The notes under the pieces: generated by a model
Database searches by the model: none
Told to the model about the DNA's origin: nothing
The model's input: only the letters and a program-made list of their open reading frames with translations
Part shown: positions 1 to 10,868 of the stretch, in pieces
Layout: each line of letters begins with the position of its first letter
How positions within the stretch are numbered: the stretch's first letter is position 1
NCBI GenBank assembly: GCA_011319805.1
Contig: SJRY01000121.1
Coordinates: forward strand, 1-39,353
Direction: 5' to 3'
Source of the DNA: Macrocybe gigantea
Taxonomy: Eukaryota > Basidiomycota > Agaricomycetes > Agaricales > Callistosporiaceae
Length of the DNA stretch: 39,353 bases
Translations under genes and position numbers: made by a program

Positions 1-168
1 CGTTGAAGATACCTTTACGGTCCTTCAAGTTCTAAAGAACAAAAGGTGAACTAATCCCTTGACTACCAGCATGATGATCACGTTTCTATGTACATTAGAA
101 ACGAAGAGGCAAAAAAACCAAAATGAAATCCACGATGCCACAGCGACACGGATGCCGGCTCATATTCT

Positions 169-2469
169 CTAGAAGTTTTCTGTAGCGACGAAAAATCAGT
201 TTCCATTTCTTTTCTTACAAGAGACTATCAGTCAAGCAAAAAAAGAGGACCACACCTTTGCCAAAGAAGAACCGCGTGCCTTTGGGTGTCGAATACTTGT
301 TGGACATGTTATGAAGCTGCCTCGACAGCGCGCTCGGACCACAGAAGAGCTATATGAAAACAAAGGACATGAGCAAACGCGTGTTACTGACAGACGTGTT
401 GCCAGGCGTGACGTACCACGCCGACATCGGTCTCTGGATGTTTCTGTACGATTGAGGTGAAAACACGATCCCAGTTTGGCCTGCCAAAGTGAGTGGGTGC
501 GCGGAGGGAAGTGATCGCGTCCTTATCGGCGCCAACGTCTTGCACCTAACGAGTCAAAAGCGGGGGAAATCAGCTCGTTGCACGCAAAAGGCGGCACAAA
601 AGCCTCGACGGCGACGCACGATGATGTTGTTCATGTCGTCCTCCTTGATCTTGGCTGTCAGGTAGATGTTGATTTCGATCCTGTTCTGGGTATCTTGCTC
701 TTCTATCGCATGAAGGAGCGAATGGAACCATTCAGCGGAGCCAAAGTCGCGGATGACCCATGTGAAGTACACCTTGGAAAGCCTGGTTGGCTTCGAAGTG
801 TTGAAGTTGTTCATGCGATATACCAGATCGACTTCAGGATGCTGCATATCAGAGAAGGGGAAAAAAAAATACGTCAGCGACGAAAGGACAGGGTTGTGAT
901 GAACGAGACCCACGAGGCAAAAGGAGTGACACCGATACCAGCGCCGATGAGCAGAACCGTCTCGAACTTCAAAAAGTCCTCGCTCGCACTGCCGAAGGGA
1001 CCATCAACCATGACCCGGGGAAGGGTGCGGTTCAAGGGCGGGTTGGCGACCGTGCCGATGACTTTTCCGCCTGCATTGTCAACCTTGTCTTTGCCGTCGA
1101 AATCGCATCCGCAGGCCTTGGCGAGGTCTCTGGTAAAGTCGCCAACGATACGGATGTGCAAAGAAAATGTAATCTTCCTCGGGTGCGCTGAAAACGGACG
1201 AAGCTCCGTGTCAAAAAAATGATTAATGAAGACGTGGCGGAACGGAAACTCACTGGTCAGTGTGAAAGGATGCCATTGGAAGTAGGACACCTCAGGGCAC
1301 GACAGGAAAATGTACTGTCCGGCTCTGGTTGTTGTCTTTTCTTTCTTTATTTGCAATTCGATGACGTTGGACGGGTGTTGGATGACCTTGGAGATGTACG
1401 TTCTGTGGCGGGAGCGAATTTCACGGAGAACACGCTCGTAGATCCAGATCACTCCACCAACTAGCCAGTAGCGCTGTCAAGGTCCAAACAATGAATTATG
1501 TGGAAAGACTCCAGGCGGAGAAGGGCTTACCCAGAAGACACCGATAGTGTTGAACGAACAGTATGGTGGGCGGTCGGGCTTGATCATGCAGAACATGCCA
1601 TGGAGCTGCCAGTTGATAAAGAAGACGATGAAGAGGTGGGGGAGTACCAGAACCTCTCAAAGTGGGCACGGCGTTGCTTTTCCATTGCAAAGTAGACCAT
1701 GACGCCGAGTGCCACGGTCATGATCCACCCCGTCGCACCTGGGCCGGTGATGAAGTTGGCCGCGAGGAAAGCGACGAAGCGCTGTGTACCCGTCTTGGCA
1801 TCTGGGTCGGCAATGACGAGCTTGGCAAAGTTCACCATGTGAGCGAGGATATGGACGGCCGACCCGACGACGATGGACCAGCCGGTGGCCTTGTGGAACG
1901 TGATGTTCTTGTCGAAGGGGATGAGGTCGTTCAGCGGCGTCCGGCGGAGCAGGGAGATGAAGTTTCGGCAGACGGGGAGGAGGATGAAGATGACGTCCAC
2001 ATGAAGGACAAGGGCGGCCGTTCTGGCAATCGCTAAAGTCCAGCAATGCAGAAAATTAGTTAATCGACAGTAAGAAAGAATTACGACAAGACTCACGGAA
2101 CGTGATGCCAAAGACTGTGCGTGCACCTACTGAGTTGTCCTTGAGCTGGTAGTGGACGAAGCCGAACGCCGCGACGAGCAGGTGGAGGAATACCCAAACA
2201 CCGAAGAAGAGCTGCCTGCCACCCTCGTTGATCATCCACACGTCAAACTTATCACGCAGGGTCTGTGGCCTGGTGACCTTGGCCACGGAGTTGGCAGTGT
2301 TCGAACGTTGGAGACCCTGCAACCTCCTCCGCTCCGTCTTGTTGCGCTGCAGATGGCTCGGCTGCGCCCCATTGGCGAGGTTCCTGGGCAAGTCCGGGTG
2401 CTGGTCGAGCGGCGACGCCTTGCCGTCCGAAAAGTCGAGACCTGAAGAGCGTTTGGCAGGGAAAGGCAT
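169..2469 (-). pseudogene. noxB: NADPH oxidase, NoxB (Nox2) type, frame-damaged
   Basis: Fungal NADPH oxidases pass electrons from NADPH via FAD and two haems to oxygen, making superoxide for differentiation. Eight exons: 2469-2097, 2032-1531, 1473-1254, 1187-914, 841-620, 545-417, 349-256 and 179-169, all with GT-AG introns of 57-76 nt. The last exon is 11 nt and gives the typical E-N-F C-terminus. NoxB rather than NoxA: an N-terminal extension precedes the first helix (MINEGGRQLFF, about residue 78), followed by YQLKDN and LIPFDKNITFHKATGW. HPFTLT and GPFGSASED mark the FAD side; GAGIGVTPFAS and FFCGPSALS mark the NADPH side. Implied length is 607 aa, but four small indels break or alter the frame: about 1640 (-1, in the helix-5 haem-histidine motif), 1188 (-1), 1165 (+1) and 820 (+2). 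Family identity is near certain; whether the gene is dead or mis-sequenced is open. Confidence 0.88.
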
Positions 2470-2830
2470 TATAATGACAGTCTAGGAACGACCCGCGCCG
2501 AGAGTATGCGATAAATGAAGAAAAGAAGGAAGAAAAAGAAGAAAAGAATGCGAAGGGGACCGGCCTGCTGGTCGGGGAGGCGTAGAGGAGAGGTTAAAAA
2601 GGAAAACCGAGTATAGGACGGGGTATTATCGCTATTAAAGGCTGAGACAGCGGGCCATTGTTGCTGATGATCTTGTTGATGGCCTGACAGCTGGCCGACT
2701 CTCGGCGTTGCGTGTTTCCATAGCACTCCTGCAAGACCGGATTCTTTAACGACTGCTCTCATGTCACCCCTTCTCAGCGTTCTGGACCCAGTTCTGGCCT
2801 GTATATCTTCCAGAAATATCAACAGACATC
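2470..2830 (-). promoter_or_regulatory. noxB upstream region with CT-rich tract
   Basis: Read on the minus strand, the bases just upstream of the noxB ATG (2469) hold a long pyrimidine tract, roughly 2556-2518, made of CTT/TTTC units. Such tracts are common just upstream of transcription starts in filamentous fungi. No clear TATA box was seen. An open frame of 117 codons crosses this region on the minus strand but is low-complexity and not gene-like. Confidence 0.35.
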
Positions 2831-3076
2831 GCAGCGTTGCTTAATCGCTTATCAAGGCTGGCAACACCACCGCGAGCATTCGGCCTTTTGAGAGTAGACA
2901 AACTCTCATCCCCATTCAGACATACAAATATCATTACATGCTTAAAAAGTACGCCAAAATTCGTTCCTTCATACTGACAGCCTCAACTCGCGACAACTCC
3001 TCATCACGCTTGGCCGGTAGCGTTGCATGGTGCTGAAATCATCCCCGCAATGCCTTTATCAGTTCCACTGCCACAG

Positions 3077-5267
3077 CTAACTCGAGAAACGCGGGAACGA
3101 ACCATTCAGGCCGGATAGATCCTGTACATTCTGGCAGATGTATCTGGGTGATTGGCCTACTGGGCCATCAACATCGAAGTCTTGGAACGATATGCTCGTG
3201 CATCCAACCGCCGGACTGCACTCGATGTCGACGACTGGCGGCACGGGACGCGGTCAGCAAATGGCAGGTCAAACACACGGAGCCATTCGCCCTTCGCGGC
3301 ACGCGTGCCAAGGCCGGCGCTCATAAGTATACCGCTCACTTCTGTTAGTCAGAGCCGTGCCAGACCAGTTAAAGAATCGGAGGCCGCTGAACATCAGTGT
3401 CGAAGGTGCATCGCCTCTGTCTAACATGTTACAGGTGACACTCTCCAATCAGTTCATTGCGACTGACGTGTGACCCCCGTTTGTTTGATAAAGATGTAGT
3501 GGTAGGTTGACTCGATCAAGTTCCACGTTCTTTATCGTGACATTGGTGACTTTGCCTGCAGAGCCGGAACGTATCATTTCATGGAGTCTTCTTATCCAAG
3601 GCCTTCCCGATGCGCACCTGTTCCTCCGCCACCGCCTGTGGGTGGTGACCCGTTGATGGTGCCAGTCCAGGTTTTAAAGTACACCTGACAACGTCTCAAT
3701 CATTCACGCCCCATTGATCCACATCATGGATTTACTCCGTTCGCCATATTGGGCTGCACATTCGGATCAATCCTTGTCATCTTCAATGTTCTGGAATGAA
3801 CGCCGCTGGTCGATCGCTGAGGTATGAAGAAAATCGCACTCTGAGATTATCCATAGTCACGTTGACGACGTTGTCGCTCTACAGACGGACGAGATCCATC
3901 AGCTTTTGCAGACGGTGAAGCAGATAATCACCATGTTTGCGTATTGTCCGAGCGACCCAAAAGCGATGCCATTGCCGCCACGACAAATGATGTCGCGTGC
4001 AACGATGTTCGACGAATTCTGTGGAACTGTAACATTAGCTTCGGCGATTCCATGACCCTTATCAGACGGCAACCTACTCCTTTGATGGCCAAGCAGTCAT
4101 CGCCACAGGTGATATCCCAGTTCTGCATGACAATGTTGTCGCTGCGATAAGTGTTGATGCCTGTCGCCATCGTCCAGAATTCAGCACTCTTGTGTCTCCC
4201 AAATAACGCTCGGCAGGATCAGCAGCGCACCATCAGTATTCGGCACGACACTGCGCATCGAATGATGGGTCAAAATTAGCGCACGACTTGCATAAAACGA
4301 ACCAGGCGAACCGCAGACAGCCTATCACTCACTTTTTCCCAACAAACAAGGGGTCCGCGTTCGACGCGTTGACGAACATGCCGTCGTAAAGGACATCGCT
4401 CGATTCAGCGGCCGTGTTGGACCAGAACGGTGGCGACTCGATGCGAAAGTTGCGCACGATCGCGCGTGTCGCTCTCCACAGCGTGAGCGAGATGGGACGA
4501 CCGTCGCCATCTGCCCTTGTTCTCGTCGCGAAGTACGACCACCAGGGCTATATCCCAGATCAGCATCCCCATTCAGCGAGCACAATCAGAGCGTTGCGAC
4601 TGTAGAGTGACAGGTGATCTAACCTGACCGTTACCCTGAATGCCCCCAGTGTTGTGCGCGTCAATCACGAAATCGTGGCCCGTCACCACGAACCAAGACG
4701 CTTGGCTCTGTCGTTGCGGTTCGCGAAGGGTACATATTTTCGAACGTGGGTTTACTGATTAATTAATACGGCGCAAGAAGGGTCGGACGAACTTGAATGA
4801 ACACGACCCTATAGGTATTGTTTGGATTGAGCCAGAATTGTATATCTGGATGGAACTAGCGGGATTCCCTGGTGAGTCACCATGCTCTTGTGGAACAGGA
4901 CCAACCAGAAACAGACGCTGAGAAAGCCGTTCAGGTCGACAGTCGATGAGGCCAAATTCCAAGTCATCTTCCTAGACAGAACAAAGATTCATGATCGGTG
5001 CTCAACATACGAAACTGAATCGAATCCACCTTGTTATGTTATAGTTTCCAGGTTCGAAAACTGTCCGTCCGAAATGACCGCAATCCGCAATAGCTTTTTC
5101 GACCTGAGGGATGATGAAGGGAGGAACTAACTCTCGCATGTTCGTCTCTAGGAGCAAACCTGGTCTGTGTCGTCTCTTCCAGGGCCTAGTGGAGCCAGAG
5201 TGCACGTTTTCGGCGTCGTTTGGGCCGCTGAACCTTCAATATACGATGTCGCCAATAGCTTCAGCAT
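3077..5267 (-). CDS. GH28 exo-polygalacturonase-like pectinase, secreted
   Basis: Glycoside hydrolase family 28 cleaves alpha-1,4-galacturonosyl bonds of pectin outside the cell. Fifteen exons assemble without any frame break: 5267-5160, 5103-5030, 4971-4917, 4855-4793, 4707-4624, 4547-4333, 4250-4231, 4160-4078, 4018-3932, 3878-3840, 3780-3736, 3684-3618, 3555-3468, 3416-3340 and 3234-3077 (1263 nt, 420 aa). The N-terminus is a short hydrophobic leader (MLKLLATSYIEGSAAQ), so the exact start is less sure. Catalytic signatures are VPNTDG and CGDDCLAIKG, with the paired aspartates. The third family motif reads CRGGNGIAFGSLGQY, with Asn where many endo-enzymes have His. The fragment NYNITRKMTWNLAS and a WW pair (PWWSYFAT) also fit fungal exo-acting members. 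Exon 7 is only 20 nt. Exo-polygalacturonase is the best guess; xylogalacturonan or rhamnogalacturonan hydrolase cannot be excluded. Confidence 0.87.
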
Positions 5268-7751
5268 CAGGCCTGGTAATACCGCCAATATCCAGGAGAC
5301 AATCCCGATTTCTTGACGCATCTAACAAACCGCGATTTCGATGGACAGTACACGAATGCAAGACAGAAGACGATGCTTGTTACAGATATCTTGGAAACTT
5401 CTCGAGATTAAACGACATATATACTACGTTACCTGCACGTCCCGGGACGGCATCGGCTGCTTCGAGAACCTTGCTACAGCCCGTGGGGTTGATCCAACCT
5501 GTGGTCACGAGGAACGGTAAAATGATATCACGGCCCGGTGCGTGCCGTGACGCCTGTATCTCGCAGCCATACGAACGAGGTGTCGGATACATCGGTGAAG
5601 AACGCAGACAAAGACTCCAATGGGACAACCGAAACGTTTTCTTTGCGATGAGGGCAATGCCATCTTCTTTGGAACTGCGGGATGCTTTTTGCAAGAATCA
5701 CCGCTTCGATCGGTGTCCCATACCGATTGCGCTTGCCTCACTTCTTCATGTGCACCAAGAATTCATGGAAGGTTCAATCTCTACGCCGGTATACTGTTCA
5801 TATCCTCCGCTTTATTGCGTGAATCAATCGTAGGCTTAAGGGTAATCTACGTGTTCCAGTTACCTGGGGAAGTCTCCAAGGACGCCCGCACTTGGACGAT
5901 TATTCGGCCATATGATTTCAGATCTATGCAGGTTGACGAGCATGCCTTGCCTACATTTAAGGATATAAACTGGATACAATTTGGATCCCTCATGGTCGTA
6001 GCGCAGTCTGCTAGAAAACACCCAGAATATAGGTCGTCAACTACCAATCCTGCCAATGAATGACTCGACAACTACGGCGAAAGCCACTTCCTTTGAAGGT
6101 GCCCCTTTCGGTTGGCTGAGATAGCATCTTATCTATTCCCCCTCCAGGTGACGTTCCGTCGTAACTCTGGTGACATCGTCTTCAGGACTCGATTAGAAAT
6201 CTTTTGGTCACATGTTTGGAAATGCCTGGGTAGCACTGTTTCTCTCTTCGTCTAGGTTGCCAGTGGAAACTGCCGCGCTAGCCACGAAACTGAGGCGTTG
6301 GATTGGAAGCTAGTAGATTTGGACGTGCCTGGAGGCTCGGCACGCACATGTGACGCAAATAATCGAACCTCTTGTCCAGCGCTTGCCCTTTCTTTTTAAT
6401 ATCATAGTGCTAAACAATCCGGCACCGAGGAAGTCGTACTCCGTGTGCTCATGATAGACTTTTGCTCTTCGAGTAACCTTCATGTACTCTAGGTGCGATC
6501 CTAATCAGCGCTCGACTGACATGGGATGTTCACTACCAAGTCGACATCAGCACAGAGACCCTTCGTATCTCCGACCCAGATAACCAAGGGCACCTTCTAC
6601 GGTGCTGCGCTACGAGCCTACGCCTTAACGCCCGAGATAGGTCTGACGCCACTAGCACCCTTCTAACAGGCATATATGTCCGGGTAAAAACCGGAAATCC
6701 TAAGAGAAGCATTGGATCGTCGCGGCTGACGTGGCATGTTGATCTGATGCTCTCGCTCCCTCAGAGGATGTCTTGTCTCATTGAAGGCTCAATGGACTTG
6801 GCATAGAACTCTAGGCAGTAGCCTCGCGGCCCGGCACCGGCGCAATTCTTATTTCGTCACATCTCCAGTCACCATGGGATCTTGACTGTGCATGTTGTGT
6901 GAAGACTACATCTGACGAATGAAGCGCTCGGTCGATCTTTCTTTCTACAATCCGACGATCAAAAGCCTGATTTGCAGTAGCAGGCGTGCAGAAGAGCATA
7001 GAACAGCTGAAGTCACAGTAAGGATCGGTTAGATCGCCAATTTGACACGTAATGAGAGAGGTCAATGTGATTTGATAGCAACGGTCATAGCCCAAATGTG
7101 GAAGTTCTCAATTCTGATGTGGTGGTCTACCCTGACATCTGGTAACGAACAGACAAGAACCAAGTATGCGGTGTCGCACACCATCGGTCATTTGTATCGA
7201 GTCTCGTTGTTTCCACCCTACTCCGTTCCTTATCCTTCCTTATTTTCCCCTTATTTTTTTGTTTTCTCAAATTTCTTGCACGGCGCGCAGCTGTCGTCGC
7301 CTCTAATCCTCGCAGCGAGCTCTGCAATTCCACTCTTTTCTCTTTATTCCCACCGCTAGGCACTTTTCTTCTCGTAACCCAGGCAGGTTAGAGGGACGCC
7401 GCTGCAGGGAAAACCCCTCGACTTGAGATGGTTCTGGGGGTCATCCGTGTGCAAGAGCGTTGCCTTGTTTTACAGCAATTTTTCGTTGGGCCAAGGACGC
7501 TACAGTAAATGGGATCACTCTGCCTGTCTAACGCGTCCATTTTTCGTTGTGAATCCTTTTCTCGGACTCAAGTCATCGTCTTAATCGTTCCGACGGTCAT
7601 TGAGGTTGTTTTCTCTTCTTCTCTTATCTTCACGAATTGGGGTGCTGGCAAGTGCGTCTATGGCTTGATCCTCGTCTGATTCGTACGCTCATCCGTTCCC
7701 AGACGACGCCTTTGGCTGGTCGCGGAAGGATGGGTTTACTTCACACTCACC
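5268..7751. other. 2.5 kb with no confident gene
   Basis: Upstream of the GH28 gene, 5380-6070 holds several short minus-strand open stretches that could be exons. One (about 6040-5880, ending in a possible AG|GTAACT donor near 5870) looks protein-like, but I could not join them into a model or recognise a family. The 240-codon plus-strand frame at 5111-5833 overlaps GH28 exons 1-2 in antisense and looks spurious. The stretch 6100-7000 shows nothing recognisable. From about 7200 to 7640 the plus strand becomes strongly CT-rich, which fits the promoter and leader of the gene starting at 7752. Confidence 0.4.
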
Positions 7752-10700
7752 ATGCTCGAGATGCTGTCGCATCTCCTACCTGCCGTTCAGCAGGGTGCCA
7801 AAGTATTCCGAGCTATAGACACCGTCATAGGTGCGTTCGTTCATCTAAATGCTGCTCCCTCATTGTCTTACGAAACCGCGAATCTAGCTGCGGCTTCTTT
7901 CATTCCCATTCTTTTCTACATCATTTTCTTGTATCTCTTTACACATGCAGAACTCATCGACATCCTACCCACCCGCTTCCGCAGACTTGCCAAGGGGATG
8001 CTTCTACTTTTTATTCCCGCCATCGTCGTCTTTAATGAGTTGGCTTCGTTTCTGGGAATTTCATACCGTCAGTTACATTCCCTCCCCCTATTCATCGCTT
8101 TTCTGACTGTGGAGTGCAGGTACCATTCGTTCAGGAAACATGGTCACTTTGCTCATCGGTTTTGCATCCGTCAAGGATGAGACTCTTTGGACGTTCTTCA
8201 CTTCTCTGACTCTCGCTTTGCTGACAGCCTACCAAGCCGTACACTTCATTTTTGCATTCCACCGGCTTGTCAAGGCCATCCTTGACCAGCGCAGCATCGA
8301 AGCGACACAATCAGATGGCGCACATTTCCTTCGGGGCATCGGTTGGCTTACTGCAGGATTCAAGCTCGGTGCAATTGAGACAGTGGTGGGGTTCGCCAAT
8401 GCGGGCTTCGGTGGTGCTTTCACTAGGAGACTCTTCAGAATGTTGGCCCGAGGGTTCCTGTGCGTTGGCGTCGTCAAGGGGTGAGTTTTTGATGTCCATC
8501 GAACGCCATGTCAGTCTGCTGTGCGATAAAGATCTGACGAGTTGCGCAGACCCGACTTTGTGGAAGACTTTGCTCAGATCAAAGATGAGCTGCAGTCTGC
8601 CAAACGCTCGCGACCGCCGGAGTTCCGTCGTTCCAGGCTCCGCGAGTTCATTTCTAATCCACGGTTCAGCACTTTCCGACAACTGACGCCGACAGCGACA
8701 GCGTTCCACTCCGCCCCCGAGCACCCTCCAATCTGGCTCATGTTGTCAACGCTTCGTCTCATCCTCAGATGCACAGAGGCACCCTCGACTCGAGGGTGGA
8801 CTTCAAGGCATGAAAGAGTTTGGTGGAGTCAGAGACCTGGTATTGGCGGGAACGCCGGAATTGGCGAAACGGCAAATGGAAGAGTTTAAACCTTCCAAGG
8901 AGCGAGTTACGGTCCTTTTCTCATCAGAGGGTGCAGCCCCTTCTCTACATATGCGATTCTCCACGTTGGATTTCAACCTCGGCTTACAACCCCCTCGTTC
9001 AAAATCACCTTCCGGGTCTTCCTCTCTCGCTAATATTTCTCACGACGATAATGACGATCCGCCTGCAATGACTGTTGTTCCACCTTCCGCCGCTAATGAC
9101 GCTGTCGAGGTCGAGATTCGGCCTAAGTCCGAATGGCTTCTAACCCCCGTATCCGCCGCCGGTTCGTACGACGCAGGCTCAACTTCGTTTTTGTCTATGG
9201 AGCCCAAGTCTCGCTTCTCGCATCTGTCGCAGCCAGTGTCACTCCTGAGCTCGTTGGGTCACGGGCTGTCGAGTCCCCCTCAACTGAAAGCCAACTTCCC
9301 CCGCGTACCGACTACGCCTGTTACTCCCGAAGGTGATGACCAACCGCGCGCCATCTCGCTCTATGGACGTTATTTGCCAACCAAGTCCTCTAATCTCTCT
9401 TTACGCACCCAATTGGCACCGAGCGTTGCTTCTTCGTCCAAGAAAGCTGATAATAGCTCAGACCAGGGAAAAGCAGAGATGCAGGCGCAACCGCCGGCTG
9501 GGCCATCGCGCGATGGAAAGACTCAGAGTGTGGGTGCGGATTCGCTCAACGATTCGATCCGGCTGAGCGCCGTGAGGGAGATTGCTAGACAATTTCCACC
9601 CATTCCCGTAGCGGCTCCAGAACTTCCGTCTGATATGCCTCCGACCAAAATCCGCCCTATGTCAAGCAAGAAAAGGTTTCGGGCCGGTTCAGGAAAGTCG
9701 TTTGGACCGCTAAGCGACGAGTCCACTAGTGGTAGTCATCTCAGGATAGAACAAAAGGATGATGTTCCTGCTACTCCCCAAGCTCGCCAACTAGGTAGAA
9801 GCTCCTCCACTGGATCCAATTCAGGGAGGCGGAAGCTGAGAAAGCATCCACTGGGCTCTGGCGATTTGGTTTTGAATATGTCACCCGAGCGGCCCAAATG
9901 GACCTTCTCTGGATCCTAACGTGACCGTTGATACTGTCGTTGAAGATGTCGATGTAACTCCTAAACCACTACACAAGATGGGTGCAACCGGCGTACCTTC
10001 AGCTATCGCTCCCATCAATATTCTGCCATCGGGAGAAGATGGAAATCAGAACAAGCCAATGAAAAGCGAGTCTGAGGAAAGCCCGACAAGCATAGGAAGT
10101 GGTAAAAGGCCCTCTATTAAGCCCATCTCGATTCCTCACGCCGGTCAACCTATGCGGGCGCTGCCTGGACACCCTCGCGTCTTCATAGAAAACGGCACGC
10201 CGACGTGCCAATGAGCGCCATCACGTCGACGGAAACACCGACATCTTCCACAGCACTGGTATCGGCTAACACCAAGGTACATTGTCGACGGTGATGACGG
10301 TCAGGACACCTTTCGACCTCTACTCGCCAACTCTGCGACAAGATTGAATATGAGATCGCCAATTCCGACGTCGACGGTGAAGAACAGCGCGAAGGCTTGG
10401 TAGACTTGGATATGGTTCTAGAGGCCAGAAGCAAAGCCAAGATCGGGCCTGCATCAGGCAGGAAGCTTCGCAGTCGAATATCGAGATCGTTTTCTCATTC
10501 TAGAACGGTGTCAGGTCTCCCTCTCATAAGGACGAATACCAAGCGGATCGCGAGCTCTTCCGGAGTCTCTCCAGCTCGACAGCCACATCGTCGCACCAGC
10601 ACGAGTACGACGATTTCCCCCCGTCTCCTACTGCCACCTCTGCAGCCGTTCAATCACTCGCAAGAATCAAGAGCGTGGGCAAGGCTCCAAGAAGGGTCAC

Positions 10701-10868
10701 TCCCAGCCCAGTGATTCGGCAGAAGGTTATGCTAGGAGGAGTATATACGTTGACGTTGATCGGAGTATACTAGGCCATGGAAAGGCAAAGTCTGGCAGTG
10801 GCTCGATCGGGACAAAGGTGTTGGGTAACGACGAAGTTATCGACATGACGAGAAGAGGGTATTTTTGA
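7752..10868 (+). pseudogene. multi-pass membrane protein with long Ser-rich tail, frame interrupted
   Basis: Not a family I can name. The first three exons are clean: 7752-8067, 8120-8480 and from 8550, with GT-AG introns of 52 and 69 nt. The N-terminal third has about four membrane segments (for example ASFIPILFYIIFLYLF and LLLFIPAIVVFNELASF), then a Gly-rich amphipathic stretch. The rest is a Ser/Pro/basic cytosolic-type tail containing KRQMEEFKPSKERVTVLF. The protein-like frame changes several times: near 8715, near 8807, at about 9893 (before the TAA at 9917-9919), near 10200 and again between 10270 and 10700. The last usable frame ends at 10868. Most changes sit at short homopolymers. 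Either a decaying gene, or a real one with indel errors; a few unrecognised introns could explain some of the switches. RNA evidence is needed to fix the 3' half. Confidence 0.6.

Noticed and set aside
2516..2560. GAAGAAAAG-type purine run as a microsatellite
   Set aside because: Better read as the CT-rich leader of noxB on the minus strand; no regular repeat unit.
5111..5833. 240-codon plus-strand open frame over the 5' part of the GH28 gene and its upstream region
   Set aside because: Its first part is antisense to two well-supported GH28 exons, it has no recognisable motifs or splice context, and its composition is not protein-like.
6450..6720. Possible retroelement fragment
   Set aside because: No motif of reverse transcriptase, integrase or LTR ends could be found in any frame.
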